From assembly GCF_006385705.1 (NCBI RefSeq), contig NZ_VFRQ01000004.1, forward strand, positions 186,001 through 250,000: a DNA stretch of 64,000 bases. Reading direction: 5' to 3'. The stretch is from Pontibacter mangrovi (GTDB taxonomy: Bacteria; Bacteroidota; Bacteroidia; Cytophagales; Hymenobacteraceae). The position numbers and the translations under genes are program-made. Below, piece after piece: positions 57,302 to 64,000 of the stretch; the first letter of the stretch is position 1; each line of letters opens with the position of its first letter. Under the pieces are notes generated by a model that made no database searches, was not told the origin of the DNA, and saw only the letters and a list, made by a program, of their open reading frames with translations.

Positions 57302-58639
57302 ATGTTAAAACGCACGAAAGGACTTGCCATCCTGTTCGCGTTGTCGTTGTTAATTTGCATTACGGCTGCGCAAATCCTTAATTTCTCCCCGGCCTACCTG
57401 ATGGGCTCTAAAACGGTGGAGGCGGCCCCTGTCACCAGGTCTGCTGTGAAAACAGAAAAGAAAAAACAACCGGCCCCTGTCGTCTACGGCATCGCCACCG
57501 ACTCGCTGGAGATAGTGGAAGACGAGGTAGAGCGTGGCCAGGTACTGTCTGGCATACTTGCCAAGTACAACATCGACCCCACCACAGTGCACAACCTGGC
57601 CCAGAAGGCAAAAGAAGTATTTAGCGTGCGTAAAATTGCCGCCGGCCGCAACTACACCATCCTGCACAAGCGCGATTCAGCCCAAACTGCCCAGTACTTT
57701 ATCTATGAGCCCAACCAGGTGGAGTATGTGATCTTTGACCTGCGCGACAGCCTGGAGGTAACGCTGAATAAGCGCAAGGTAGAAGTGGTGGAGCGCACCA
57801 TTGCCGGTGAGATCAACAGCTCCCTGTACGTAAGTATGGTAGAGGCCGGCGGCTCGCCGCAACTGGTAAACAGCTTTGCCGACATCTTTGCCTGGCGCCT
57901 GGACCTGAACCGCCTGCAGCCTGGCGATAATTTTAAGCTGATCTACGAGGAGAAAGTAGTAGACGGCCAGACCATTGGATTCGGTGAACTGAAGTCTGCT
58001 GTTTTTGAGCACGAGGGTGAGGAGATCTATGCCATCGGTTTTGACGAGGGCAACGGCCTGAACTACTATGACCAGAAGGGACAGAGCCTGAAAAGAGCTT
58101 TCCTGAAAGAGCCGCTGGAGTATAGCCGCATCAGCTCTCGTTTCTCCAAGCGCCGTTTCCATCCGGTGCAGAAGCGCTACAAAGCCCACCTGGGCACCGA
58201 CTTTGCCGCACCGCGTGGCACACCGATACGTACAGTTGGCGATGGCGTGGTAGTGGCAGCCCACTATACCAGCGGAAACGGCTACTTCGTGAAAGTGCGC
58301 CACAACAGCACCTATACCACACAATACCTGCACATGTCTAAGTTTGCCAAAGGCATCCGCAAAGGCGCCCGCGTTAAAATGGGCCAAACGATCGGCTACG
58401 TGGGCAGCACCGGCCTGGCCACCGGCCCGCACCTCTGCTACCGCTTCTGGAAGAATGGCCGCCAGGTAGATGCCCTGCGCGTGAAACTGCCAGCCGCCAA
58501 CCCGGTCAGCAAAAACCATATGACTGCCTTTGACGAGGTAAAGGAACAAACCATGCACCGTATGCAGGCCATCGATATTAAAAGTATAAAGCAGGAGCTT
58601 TTAGCCTCCGGAAAAGACAAAGATCCTACAGATGCATAA
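57302..58639 (+). CDS. Membrane-anchored M23 peptidoglycan endopeptidase
   Basis: 445 residues. One N-terminal helix (LAILFALSLLICITAAQIL) anchors it. A LysM/OapA-like segment follows (EVERGQVLSGILAKYNIDPTTV...AAGRNYTIL), then the LytM domain with HLGTDFAAPRGTPI (zinc His and Asp), YLHMSKFAKG (the HxH His) and TGPHLCYRFWKNGRQVDAL (catalytic His). It cleaves stem-peptide crosslinks in the periplasm, and the N-terminal part probably controls or positions it. It is a single gene with a strong terminator. Confidence 0.94.
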   Translation: MLKRTKGLAILFALSLLICITAAQILNFSPAYLMGSKTVEAAPVTRSAVKTEKKKQPAPVVYGIATDSLEIVEDEVERGQVLSGILAKYNIDPTTVHNLAQKAKEVFSVRKIAAGRNYTILHKRDSAQTAQYFIYEPNQVEYVIFDLRDSLEVTLNKRKVEVVERTIAGEINSSLYVSMVEAGGSPQLVNSFADIFAWRLDLNRLQPGDNFKLIYEEKVVDGQTIGFGELKSAVFEHEGEEIYAIGFDEGNGLNYYDQKGQSLKRAFLKEPLEYSRISSRFSKRRFHPVQKRYKAHLGTDFAAPRGTPIRTVGDGVVVAAHYTSGNGYFVKVRHNSTYTTQYLHMSKFAKGIRKGARVKMGQTIGYVGSTGLATGPHLCYRFWKNGRQVDALRVKLPAANPVSKNHMTAFDEVKEQTMHRMQAIDIKSIKQELLASGKDKDPTDA

Positions 58640-58664
58640 AACTATACTTTAGTGAACATTTGAT

Positions 58665-58708
58665 AAACAGCAAGAGGCGCTATTTCCAGCGCCTCTTGCT
58701 GTTTATAT
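58665..58708 (+). terminator. Terminator of the M23 peptidase gene
   Basis: AAACAGCAAGAGGCGC, loop TATTTCCA, GCGCCTCTTGCTGTTTAT: a 15-bp stem with a short T-run. Confidence 0.85.
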
Positions 58709-58734
58709 AGTCTAAGGGCTACTTTGCTTCTCCT

Positions 58735-58851
58735 GGCGCAGGCGTCCGCTTGTGCCTTACCCGACACCAACAACGCTCCTCCTTCAGCATGATATGGAGA
58801 CAGCTGCATAGTATGAATAGCCCAATGGAGGCACAAGCGGACGCTTGCGCC
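58735..58851. repeat. REP-like palindromes, copies 8 and 9, head to head
   Basis: Copy 8 (58735-58756, one base change: GCAGGCG) and inverted copy 9 (58830-58851) face each other across 73 bp. Between them is only a short unassigned stretch. Confidence 0.85.
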
Positions 58852-58865
58852 ATAATAATTGAAAG

Positions 58866-58896
58866 AAAAAGAGGCGCCGGAAAAAGCGCCTCTTCA
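58866..58896 (-). terminator. Terminator of the TPR gene
   Basis: AAGAGGCGC and GCGCCTCTT with an 8-base loop; on the minus strand TTTTTCTTTC follows. Confidence 0.8.
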
Positions 58897-58926
58897 AAAT
58901 TATACTAATCCCTTAAATCACTGGTC

Positions 58927-59535
58927 TTATTTGCAGTATTTTTTCAGGTAAGGTTCAGCGTCTTTCAGTCCCAACTGCTTAGCCTTAGCCCAGTCGGCGC
59001 AGGCGCTGGAGCGCTCGCCGATGTTGTAGCGGGGGGCACCGCGGTTGTAGTAAGCTTCGGCATACTTGCCGTCCAGCTGAATGGCTTTAGTATAGTCGGC
59101 CACAGCCCCGCGATAGTCTTTTAACGCATAGCGCACCAGGCCGCGGTTGTTGTAAGCCCGGGCATCTTTAGGGTTAAGTTCAATGCCTTTGTTAAAGTCC
59201 TTCAAGGCGCCTTTGTAATCCCGTAGGTTATACTTGGTCAGGCCGCGGCTCAGGTAGGCCTCTGCATACCTGGGGGCGGCTGCAATGGCGCTGCTAAAGT
59301 CTTCTATGGCTCCTTTGTAGTCGCGGAGGCGGTCTTTGGCCACGCCGCGGTTGGTAAGGGTGCGGGCATGGTCGGGCTCCACGAGCAGCACCTTATCATA
59401 CTCCCGGATAGCATCCGTATAGAGGCCTGCCTTAAACTTCTCATTCCCGTTAACAAAATACTCTTTTATGTGCTGCTGTGCAGACGCAGTGTAGGAGATG
59501 AACAGCAACAAAAACAAGGGTAGAATTTTTAGCAT
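58927..59535 (-). CDS. Secreted TPR-repeat protein
   Basis: 202 residues from ATG 59535 (a TTG at 59547 is in frame). A signal peptide (MLKILPLFLLLFISYTASAQ) is followed by about five tetratricopeptide repeats of 34 residues, each with the A-x-x-N-R-G-x-A/L-K-x-x-L-x-D-Y-K-G-A-(I/L)-x-D-(F/Y)-x-K-A pattern (for example TNRGVAKDRLRDYKGAIEDF, NNRGLVRYALKDYRGAVADY). TPRs mediate protein contacts, here in the periplasm. No partner is evident. Single gene with terminator. Confidence 0.9.
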   Translation of the reverse strand: MLKILPLFLLLFISYTASAQQHIKEYFVNGNEKFKAGLYTDAIREYDKVLLVEPDHARTLTNRGVAKDRLRDYKGAIEDFSSAIAAAPRYAEAYLSRGLTKYNLRDYKGALKDFNKGIELNPKDARAYNNRGLVRYALKDYRGAVADYTKAIQLDGKYAEAYYNRGAPRYNIGERSSACADWAKAKQLGLKDAEPYLKKYCK

Positions 59536-59682
59536 ACGCAATAGCAATTTATACTTTCGGAGGCTAAAGTACGGCAGTATGATACACGCTCAAAATAAAA
59601 TTAGGATTATTGTGGTATAATGGGATGTGAGTACTATGAAGTTCCTGCCATTGTCCTAAAAATCAGGTGGGTAAAAGGTGGT

Positions 59683-59713
59683 TTTGTAGAGTTGGGATTA
59701 TCGTTTAATTTTG
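59683..59713 (+). promoter_or_regulatory. Promoter of lpdA
   Basis: TTTG (59683-59686), a 19-bp spacer and TAATTTTG (59706-59713) fit the full Bacteroidota consensus; the start codon is 24 bases on. Confidence 0.7.
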
Positions 59714-59737
59714 TCTGTCAACTATAATTAAGATACT

Positions 59738-61132
59738 ATGGCATCAAAATACGATTTAGTAGTGCTGGGTAGTGGCCCGGGTGGATATGTGGCGGCGATT
59801 CGCGCGTCGCAGCTTGGTCTGAAGGTAGGCGTTATTGAGCGTGAGTCGCTGGGCGGCATCTGCCTGAACTGGGGCTGTATCCCGACGAAAGCACTGCTGA
59901 AAAGCGCAAACGTTTTCGAATACATTAACCATGCCTCTGACTATGGCATTACCATCGGTGAGGCTTCGGTAGACTTTAATAAAGTGATCCAGCGCAGCCG
60001 CGGCGTGGCCGACGGCATGAGCAAAGGCATCCAGTTCCTGTTCCGCAAAAACAAGATCGACGCGATTATGGGCACTGGCAAAGTAGTGGCCAAAGGCAAG
60101 ATTGAGGTGACGGACAAAGACGGCAAAAAAGAGACTGTAGAGGCCACTAACATCATCCTGGCCACAGGTGCCCGCTCGCGCGAACTGCCTAACCTGCCGA
60201 TCGACGGCAAGAAGATCATCGGCTACCGCCAGGCCATGTCTTTGGAGAAGATGCCGGAAAGCATGGTGGTGGTAGGCTCCGGCGCTATCGGCGTGGAGTT
60301 TGCCTACTTCTACAACGCCATGGGCACGAAAGTGACCATCGTGGAGTATATGCCGAACATCGTGCCGGTAGAGGATGAGGAGGTATCGCGCCAGCTGTCC
60401 AAGTCGTTCCGCAAGGCCGGCATCAACATCATGACCGATTCTTCTGTGGAAAAAGTGGACACGAGCGGAGACCTGTGCAAGGTTTCTGTAAAAACGGCCA
60501 AAGGCGAGGAGATCCTGGAGGCTGAGGTAGTGCTTTCTGCGGTGGGTATCCAGACAAACCTGGAGAATATCGGCCTGGAAGAGCTGAGCATTAAAGTAGA
60601 CAGAGGCCGCGTGGTGGTGGATGAGTTCTACAAAACCAACGTGGACGGAATTTATGCCATCGGCGATATCGTGCCGGGCCCAGCGCTGGCGCACGTAGCT
60701 TCTGCCGAGGGTATTATTTGCGTAGAGAAAATCGCGGGCCAGGATCCGGAGCCACTGAACTACGGCAACATCCCGGGCTGTACCTATTGCTCTCCTGAGG
60801 TTGCCTCAGTTGGTTTGACAGAGAAAGCTGCCCGTGAGCAAGGCCTGGAGATTAAAGTGGGCAAGTTCCCGTTCTCTGCGTCTGGCAAGGCGAGTGCTGC
60901 CGGCGCCAAGGATGGTTTTGTGAAAGTGATCTTCGACGCCAAGTATGGCGAGTTCCTGGGCGCGCACATGATCGGTGCCAACGTTACGGAGATGATCGCC
61001 GAGGTGGTGGTAGCCCGCAAGCTGGAAACGACTGGCCACGAGATTATCAAGTCGGTGCACCCGCACCCAACCATGAGCGAGGCGATTATGGAAGCCGCCG
61101 CGGCTGCCTACGACGAGGTGATACACCTGTAA
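59738..61132 (+). CDS. lpdA: Dihydrolipoyl dehydrogenase
   Basis: 464 residues. FAD motif GSGPGGY near 11-17, redox disulfide GICLNWGCIPTKALL with C42 and C47, NAD loop GSGAIGVEFA, IGDI for FAD phosphate binding, and the catalytic His-Glu pair HPHPTMSEAIMEAA near the C-terminus. It re-oxidises dihydrolipoyl groups of pyruvate, 2-oxoglutarate or branched-chain dehydrogenase complexes, passing electrons to NAD. None of their E1/E2 genes is adjacent, so it is probably a shared E3. Confidence 0.97.
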   Translation: MASKYDLVVLGSGPGGYVAAIRASQLGLKVGVIERESLGGICLNWGCIPTKALLKSANVFEYINHASDYGITIGEASVDFNKVIQRSRGVADGMSKGIQFLFRKNKIDAIMGTGKVVAKGKIEVTDKDGKKETVEATNIILATGARSRELPNLPIDGKKIIGYRQAMSLEKMPESMVVVGSGAIGVEFAYFYNAMGTKVTIVEYMPNIVPVEDEEVSRQLSKSFRKAGINIMTDSSVEKVDTSGDLCKVSVKTAKGEEILEAEVVLSAVGIQTNLENIGLEELSIKVDRGRVVVDEFYKTNVDGIYAIGDIVPGPALAHVASAEGIICVEKIAGQDPEPLNYGNIPGCTYCSPEVASVGLTEKAAREQGLEIKVGKFPFSASGKASAAGAKDGFVKVIFDAKYGEFLGAHMIGANVTEMIAEVVVARKLETTGHEIIKSVHPHPTMSEAIMEAAAAAYDEVIHL

Positions 61133-61155
61133 GCAGCACGAATAGCGATAGAATG

Positions 61156-61194
61156 AAAGGGTTGGTCGAAAATTCGGCCAGCCCTTTTTTATTT
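61156..61194 (+). terminator. Terminator of lpdA
   Basis: AAAGGGTTGGTCGAA and TTCGGCCAGCCCTTT pair (with G-T pairs) and a T-run TTTTATTTT follows. Confidence 0.82.
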
Positions 61195-61270
61195 TAGTAG
61201 CTGAAGTATGAACTTGCACCTGCGCAGGAAAACTATCTGTGCAGAACGACACCCATTATACCTAAAAACT

Positions 61271-62029
61271 ATGAAGAAGTACTTCCTTTTGGCAGGAGCT
61301 CTCCTGCTGGGCGGCATCGCCATGGCTGCCCCCGACACCCTCTATGTAAAACCCTCTGACCTGCGTATGCACCAGCTGAAGTCCGGCTTGCGGCAGTACA
61401 TGGTCACCATTCAGAAACCTGACAAGCCCCACGTGCTGAGCCAGTCGCTGTGGAACCGCGACGTGCGCTTTGAAAAGCATGAGGGGCAGGAGCAGCTGGT
61501 GATACGGCAGAACTGGGTGGGAACAGACAGCACGGCTAACCGCCAGGTTTTCTCTATCTGCCGCGAAGACTTTACCCCCGTTTACCACACCAGCACCTCG
61601 TTTAGGGGCACAGCGGCTTTTGAGTTCCGGCAGGGGCAGGTAGTGGGCTCCGATACCACCGCCAACAACGCGTTTAAAGGCTTTCAGGTGCCATCGGAGG
61701 AGCAGGCGTTTAACTGGGAGCTGGACCTGGAGTTTTTCGAGGTGCTGCCCCTGAAGGCCAATACCGTGTACAGCATCAACTTTTACCACCCAGGCAGCCG
61801 CCCTGGGCCCGGCCACAAACTGTACGAGGTGGTTGGCTCCGAGAAAATCCCGACCTCAAACAACCGCCAAACCGACTGTTGGAAACTGCGCATCGACTAC
61901 GGCGATAACAACTACAGCATGTTCTGGATCAGCAAAAAGCAGCATGAGGTGCTGAAGATGGAGGAGCGCTTCAACGGCAACATACGGCACAAGGTAAAGC
62001 TGAGCACCGTGGCCGGAAAGTATATATAG
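61271..62029 (+). CDS. Exported DUF3108-like protein
   Basis: 252 residues from ATG 61271; upstream in-frame codons back to 61208 are not part of it, as MKKYFLLAGALLLGGIAMAAP is a signal peptide. Beta-rich mature domain with WNRDVRFEKHEGQEQLVIRQ, FSICREDFTPVYHTSTSF, FFEVLPLKANTVYSINFYHPG and CWKLRIDYGDNNYSMFWISKKQHEVLKM, a pattern like DUF3108/LolA-like periplasmic proteins. No function known. Confidence 0.8.
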   Translation: MKKYFLLAGALLLGGIAMAAPDTLYVKPSDLRMHQLKSGLRQYMVTIQKPDKPHVLSQSLWNRDVRFEKHEGQEQLVIRQNWVGTDSTANRQVFSICREDFTPVYHTSTSFRGTAAFEFRQGQVVGSDTTANNAFKGFQVPSEEQAFNWELDLEFFEVLPLKANTVYSINFYHPGSRPGPGHKLYEVVGSEKIPTSNNRQTDCWKLRIDYGDNNYSMFWISKKQHEVLKMEERFNGNIRHKVKLSTVAGKYI

Positions 62030-62135
62030 CGCAAATATTTCAGGGGCCATGCAACCTGTAGTCTTGAAAACGAATCTTTTAGTTTGAAAGGCGCCCGAAG
62101 CGGTTCCTCTATCATACTTACTTATAATCTAGAAA

Positions 62136-62726
62136 ATGATGAAGCGAGTTTTTACACTGGCCTTGGTGGCGCTGGCGCTCACTGCCTGCAAGAAGGAAGA
62201 GGATGATGCCATTGAGCTGGATGAGATCGTGTACCGGCAGGTGAATGGCTCGTTTAAGTATACGTTGCCGCTGAACCTGGATGTGAACAATGACGGGCAG
62301 GACGATTTCACGTTTGGCAATGTGCTGGTTTCTGATGCAGCCGGGGCGCACAACCTGTTTTACATCAGGCCGCTGGAGTATAACCAGGTGCTGTTAAACC
62401 TGCAGGAGGAGGTGTCGCTGGGGCACTGGGTGGAGGCCTTACGTGCCGACGAGGCAGTAGAGGAGGACCTGGCCAAAAAGCAACAGTGGGGCCGAGACCC
62501 AGGCTTTGTGCTCGACCTGCGCCAGACAGTCAAGTCAGAGGTCTTCTACGAAGGTCCGCTGACCGAGAGCAACACATTATTTGTGGGCGTGCGGCTGATG
62601 GAGGATGAAAAGTATAAAACTGGCTGGGTGAGGCTGAATTACACCGTGGGCAGCGATGAAGTTGAGGTCAATGACGTGGCTTTCCGTTTAACCCCCAACC
62701 GCCCCCTGAAAGCCGGGCAGCAGTGA
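62136..62726 (+). CDS. Lipoprotein of unknown function
   Basis: 196 residues (from ATG 62136, or 62139). Lipobox LALTAC with the modified Cys at about 18, followed by an acidic KKEEDD; the mature part is beta-rich (IVYRQVNGSFKYTLPLNLDVNNDGQDDFTFGNVLV) and has a C-terminal LTPNRPLKAG. The DVNNDGQDDFTFG stretch resembles calcium-binding dockerin/FG-GAP loops. Bacteroidota lipoproteins of this type are mostly uncharacterised. Single gene with a terminator. Confidence 0.8.
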   Translation: MMKRVFTLALVALALTACKKEEDDAIELDEIVYRQVNGSFKYTLPLNLDVNNDGQDDFTFGNVLVSDAAGAHNLFYIRPLEYNQVLLNLQEEVSLGHWVEALRADEAVEEDLAKKQQWGRDPGFVLDLRQTVKSEVFYEGPLTESNTLFVGVRLMEDEKYKTGWVRLNYTVGSDEVEVNDVAFRLTPNRPLKAGQQ

Positions 62727-62816
62727 GGATTGGCTGCGCTTTCATCATCTGTACGAATGCATGAACTGTGCATCATGACAGCTCCGAAAGGTTCGCTCCG
62801 CATACTTCCAGGCAGA

Positions 62817-62848
62817 ACAGCCGGACCGCAAGGCCCGGCTGTTTTTGT
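62817..62848 (+). terminator. Terminator of the lipoprotein gene
   Basis: ACAGCCGG and CCGGCTGT pair with a small loop; TTTTT follows. Confidence 0.82.
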
Positions 62849-62914
62849 AAGAAATCATACTTATTTCCGTTGTCTCTTAAAGCCGGGATTTTAGCTAGGT
62901 CCGGTTTTTATACC

Positions 62915-62922
62915 TACCTTTG
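62915..62922 (+). promoter_or_regulatory. -7 promoter box of the desaturase gene
   Basis: TACCTTTG fits TAnnTTTG. The ATG is 166 bases further on, so the message would have a long 5' leader. Confidence 0.5.
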
Positions 62923-63087
62923 TCATATTTTACAGCTGCTCATTTAGCGGTGTATGCAGTATTGCTGGCACCCTTGTTGCTGTAAATAGCTTTAAACTGC
63001 ATGCTGCGGGCACTTTTACCCATGATTCGCTCCTGAGTATCTCCCTCCTCATCGTGTGGCATCTATCACACAATTTAATTATCCTGA

Positions 63088-64000
63088 ATGAAGTTAAAAG
63101 GCAAAGTAAAATTCGTTAATAAAGACAAAAGCCTGTTTTTCCCCACCCTGCGCAAAAGAGTAGATTCTTATTTCACTGATAACAACATAGCCAAAACGGG
63201 CAACGGCAACATGCTTTTTAAAAGTATTGCCCTGCTGCTGGGCTACATCATACCCTTCGTGCTGCTGCTAAGCTTCACGCCCTCGCTTGGCATAAGCCTG
63301 GCGCTGTGGTTCGTGATGGGCGTGTGCCTGGCGGGCATCGGCATGAGTGTAATGCACGACGCCAACCATGGGGCCTATTCTAAAAGCAAGACCATGAACT
63401 ACCTGATGGGCCACTCTGTGAACCTGGTGGGCGGCTCGGCTTTTAACTGGAAGTTGCAGCACAACATCCTGCACCATACTTATACCAATGTGGTGCACAT
63501 GGATGAGGACATACAGGACCGGGTGATGCTCCGTTTCTCGCCGCATACTGACGTGAAGTTTTACCACAAACTGCAGTGGGTGTACGCCTTCTTTTTCTAT
63601 GGTTTGCTGACGCTGTACTGGGTGCTGTTGAAGGATTTTGTGCAGTATGCAGGATTTATAAAGAGCGGCGTGAACGCAAACTCCAGTTCGGAGAACCGGG
63701 TGGTGCTGGCGAAGATCGTGGTGATGAAAGTGCTATACTTTTTCTCGATGCTGGTGGCCCCGACGCTGATTTTCGGTATTCCGTTTTGGGAGATATTGGT
63801 TGGTTTTGTGCTGATGCACTTTGTGGGCGGCATTATACTATCGGTGGTGTTCCAGCTGGCGCACACGGTGGAGGGCACCAGCCATCCGCTGCCCTGCGAG
63901 AACGGCACCATCCAAAACGATTGGGCCATACATCAGCTGAACACCACAGCCAATTTCTCGCGCCAAAGCAGGTTGCTGTCCTGGTATGTGGGCGGGCTTA
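63088..64000 (+). CDS. Membrane fatty acid desaturase (3' end cut by window)
   Basis: The frame opens at ATG 63088 and is open to the window end (304 codons). Two hydrophobic hairpins flank the first histidine box (MHDANHGAYSK: HxxxH) and the second (QHNILHHTYTNVVHMDED: HxxHH) is present; the third QxxHH box would lie beyond the end. LAHTVEGTSHPLPCENGTIQ and WAIHQLNTTANFSR match the front-end/acyl-lipid desaturase family (PF00487, delta-6/linoleoyl-CoA type). It inserts double bonds in membrane fatty acids, a classical cold adaptation. Confidence 0.9.
   Translation, partial: MKLKGKVKFVNKDKSLFFPTLRKRVDSYFTDNNIAKTGNGNMLFKSIALLLGYIIPFVLLLSFTPSLGISLALWFVMGVCLAGIGMSVMHDANHGAYSKSKTMNYLMGHSVNLVGGSAFNWKLQHNILHHTYTNVVHMDEDIQDRVMLRFSPHTDVKFYHKLQWVYAFFFYGLLTLYWVLLKDFVQYAGFIKSGVNANSSSENRVVLAKIVVMKVLYFFSMLVAPTLIFGIPFWEILVGFVLMHFVGGIILSVVFQLAHTVEGTSHPLPCENGTIQNDWAIHQLNTTANFSRQSRLLSWYVGGL

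Noticed and set aside
1-64000. AAGTATA as an alternative promoter -7 box
   Set aside because: TATACTTTG resembles but does not fit TAnnTTTG (three bases between TA and TTTG), and the word occurs on both strands inside genes at no fixed distance from starts.

Overview
The window is chromosomal DNA of a Bacteroidota bacterium, most likely order Cytophagales and close to Pontibacter/Hymenobacter. The reasons are TAnnTTTG -7 promoter boxes, few clear Shine-Dalgarno sites, a type IX secretion (T9SS) C-terminal sorting domain, typical families (TIGR02117, WbqC, SpoIIAA-like proteins, M14 and M28 peptidases, SLC13 transporter), a lysidine-type tRNA-Ile(CAT) and GC-rich codon use. No rRNA, CRISPR array, prophage or intact insertion sequence is visible. 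The genus is inference.

Layout. 1-9.8 kb: truncated mpl (minus), dnaB, a tandem D-Ala-D-Ala ligase-like protein, a PASTA membrane protein, a T9SS cargo protein and a rhodanese. 9.9-17.6 kb: M50 protease/HAD pair, tRNA-Ile2, a decayed Fic gene, and a thrA-thrB-thrC operon preceded by a Thr/Ile-rich leader peptide and an attenuator-like terminator. 18-25.7 kb (accessory-looking): two SpoIIAA-like proteins, a long curlin-repeat protein, a fused aminotransferase/acyltransferase followed after 9 bp by a soluble PAS-hybrid histidine kinase, then a cupin. 25.7-38.9 kb: SDR, thiL, a nitroreductase-pirin operon with a palindromic operator inside its promoter, TIGR02117, a possible small RNA or leader, M14 peptidase, DinB, SLC13 transporter, AI-2E-type permease and M28 peptidase. 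38.9-40.7 kb: two AT-rich exported-protein genes, the second bracketed by palindromic repeats. 40.8-64 kb: mostly housekeeping or envelope genes (EEP phosphatase, priA, clpC, wbqC-like, lipid A-type acyltransferase, YrdC/Sua5, GNATs, porin, hydrolase, RluE-like synthase, vWA protein, fabG, M23 peptidase, TPR protein, lpdA, DUF3108-like, lipoprotein, truncated desaturase).

The strongest non-gene signals are: (1) the word AAGTATA/TATACTT, about 120 copies by hand count on both strands in genes and spacers, often forcing the rare Ser-Ile codon pair AGT-ATA; (2) a REP-like 22-bp intergenic palindrome, nine copies, three head-to-head pairs; (3) a roughly 150-bp composite intergenic repeat in three copies, one end of which is that palindrome in two of them; (4) the thr attenuator; (5) the synthase-kinase pair, whose architecture recalls CqsA-CqsS/LqsA-LqsS signalling but has an extra acyltransferase domain and a soluble kinase.
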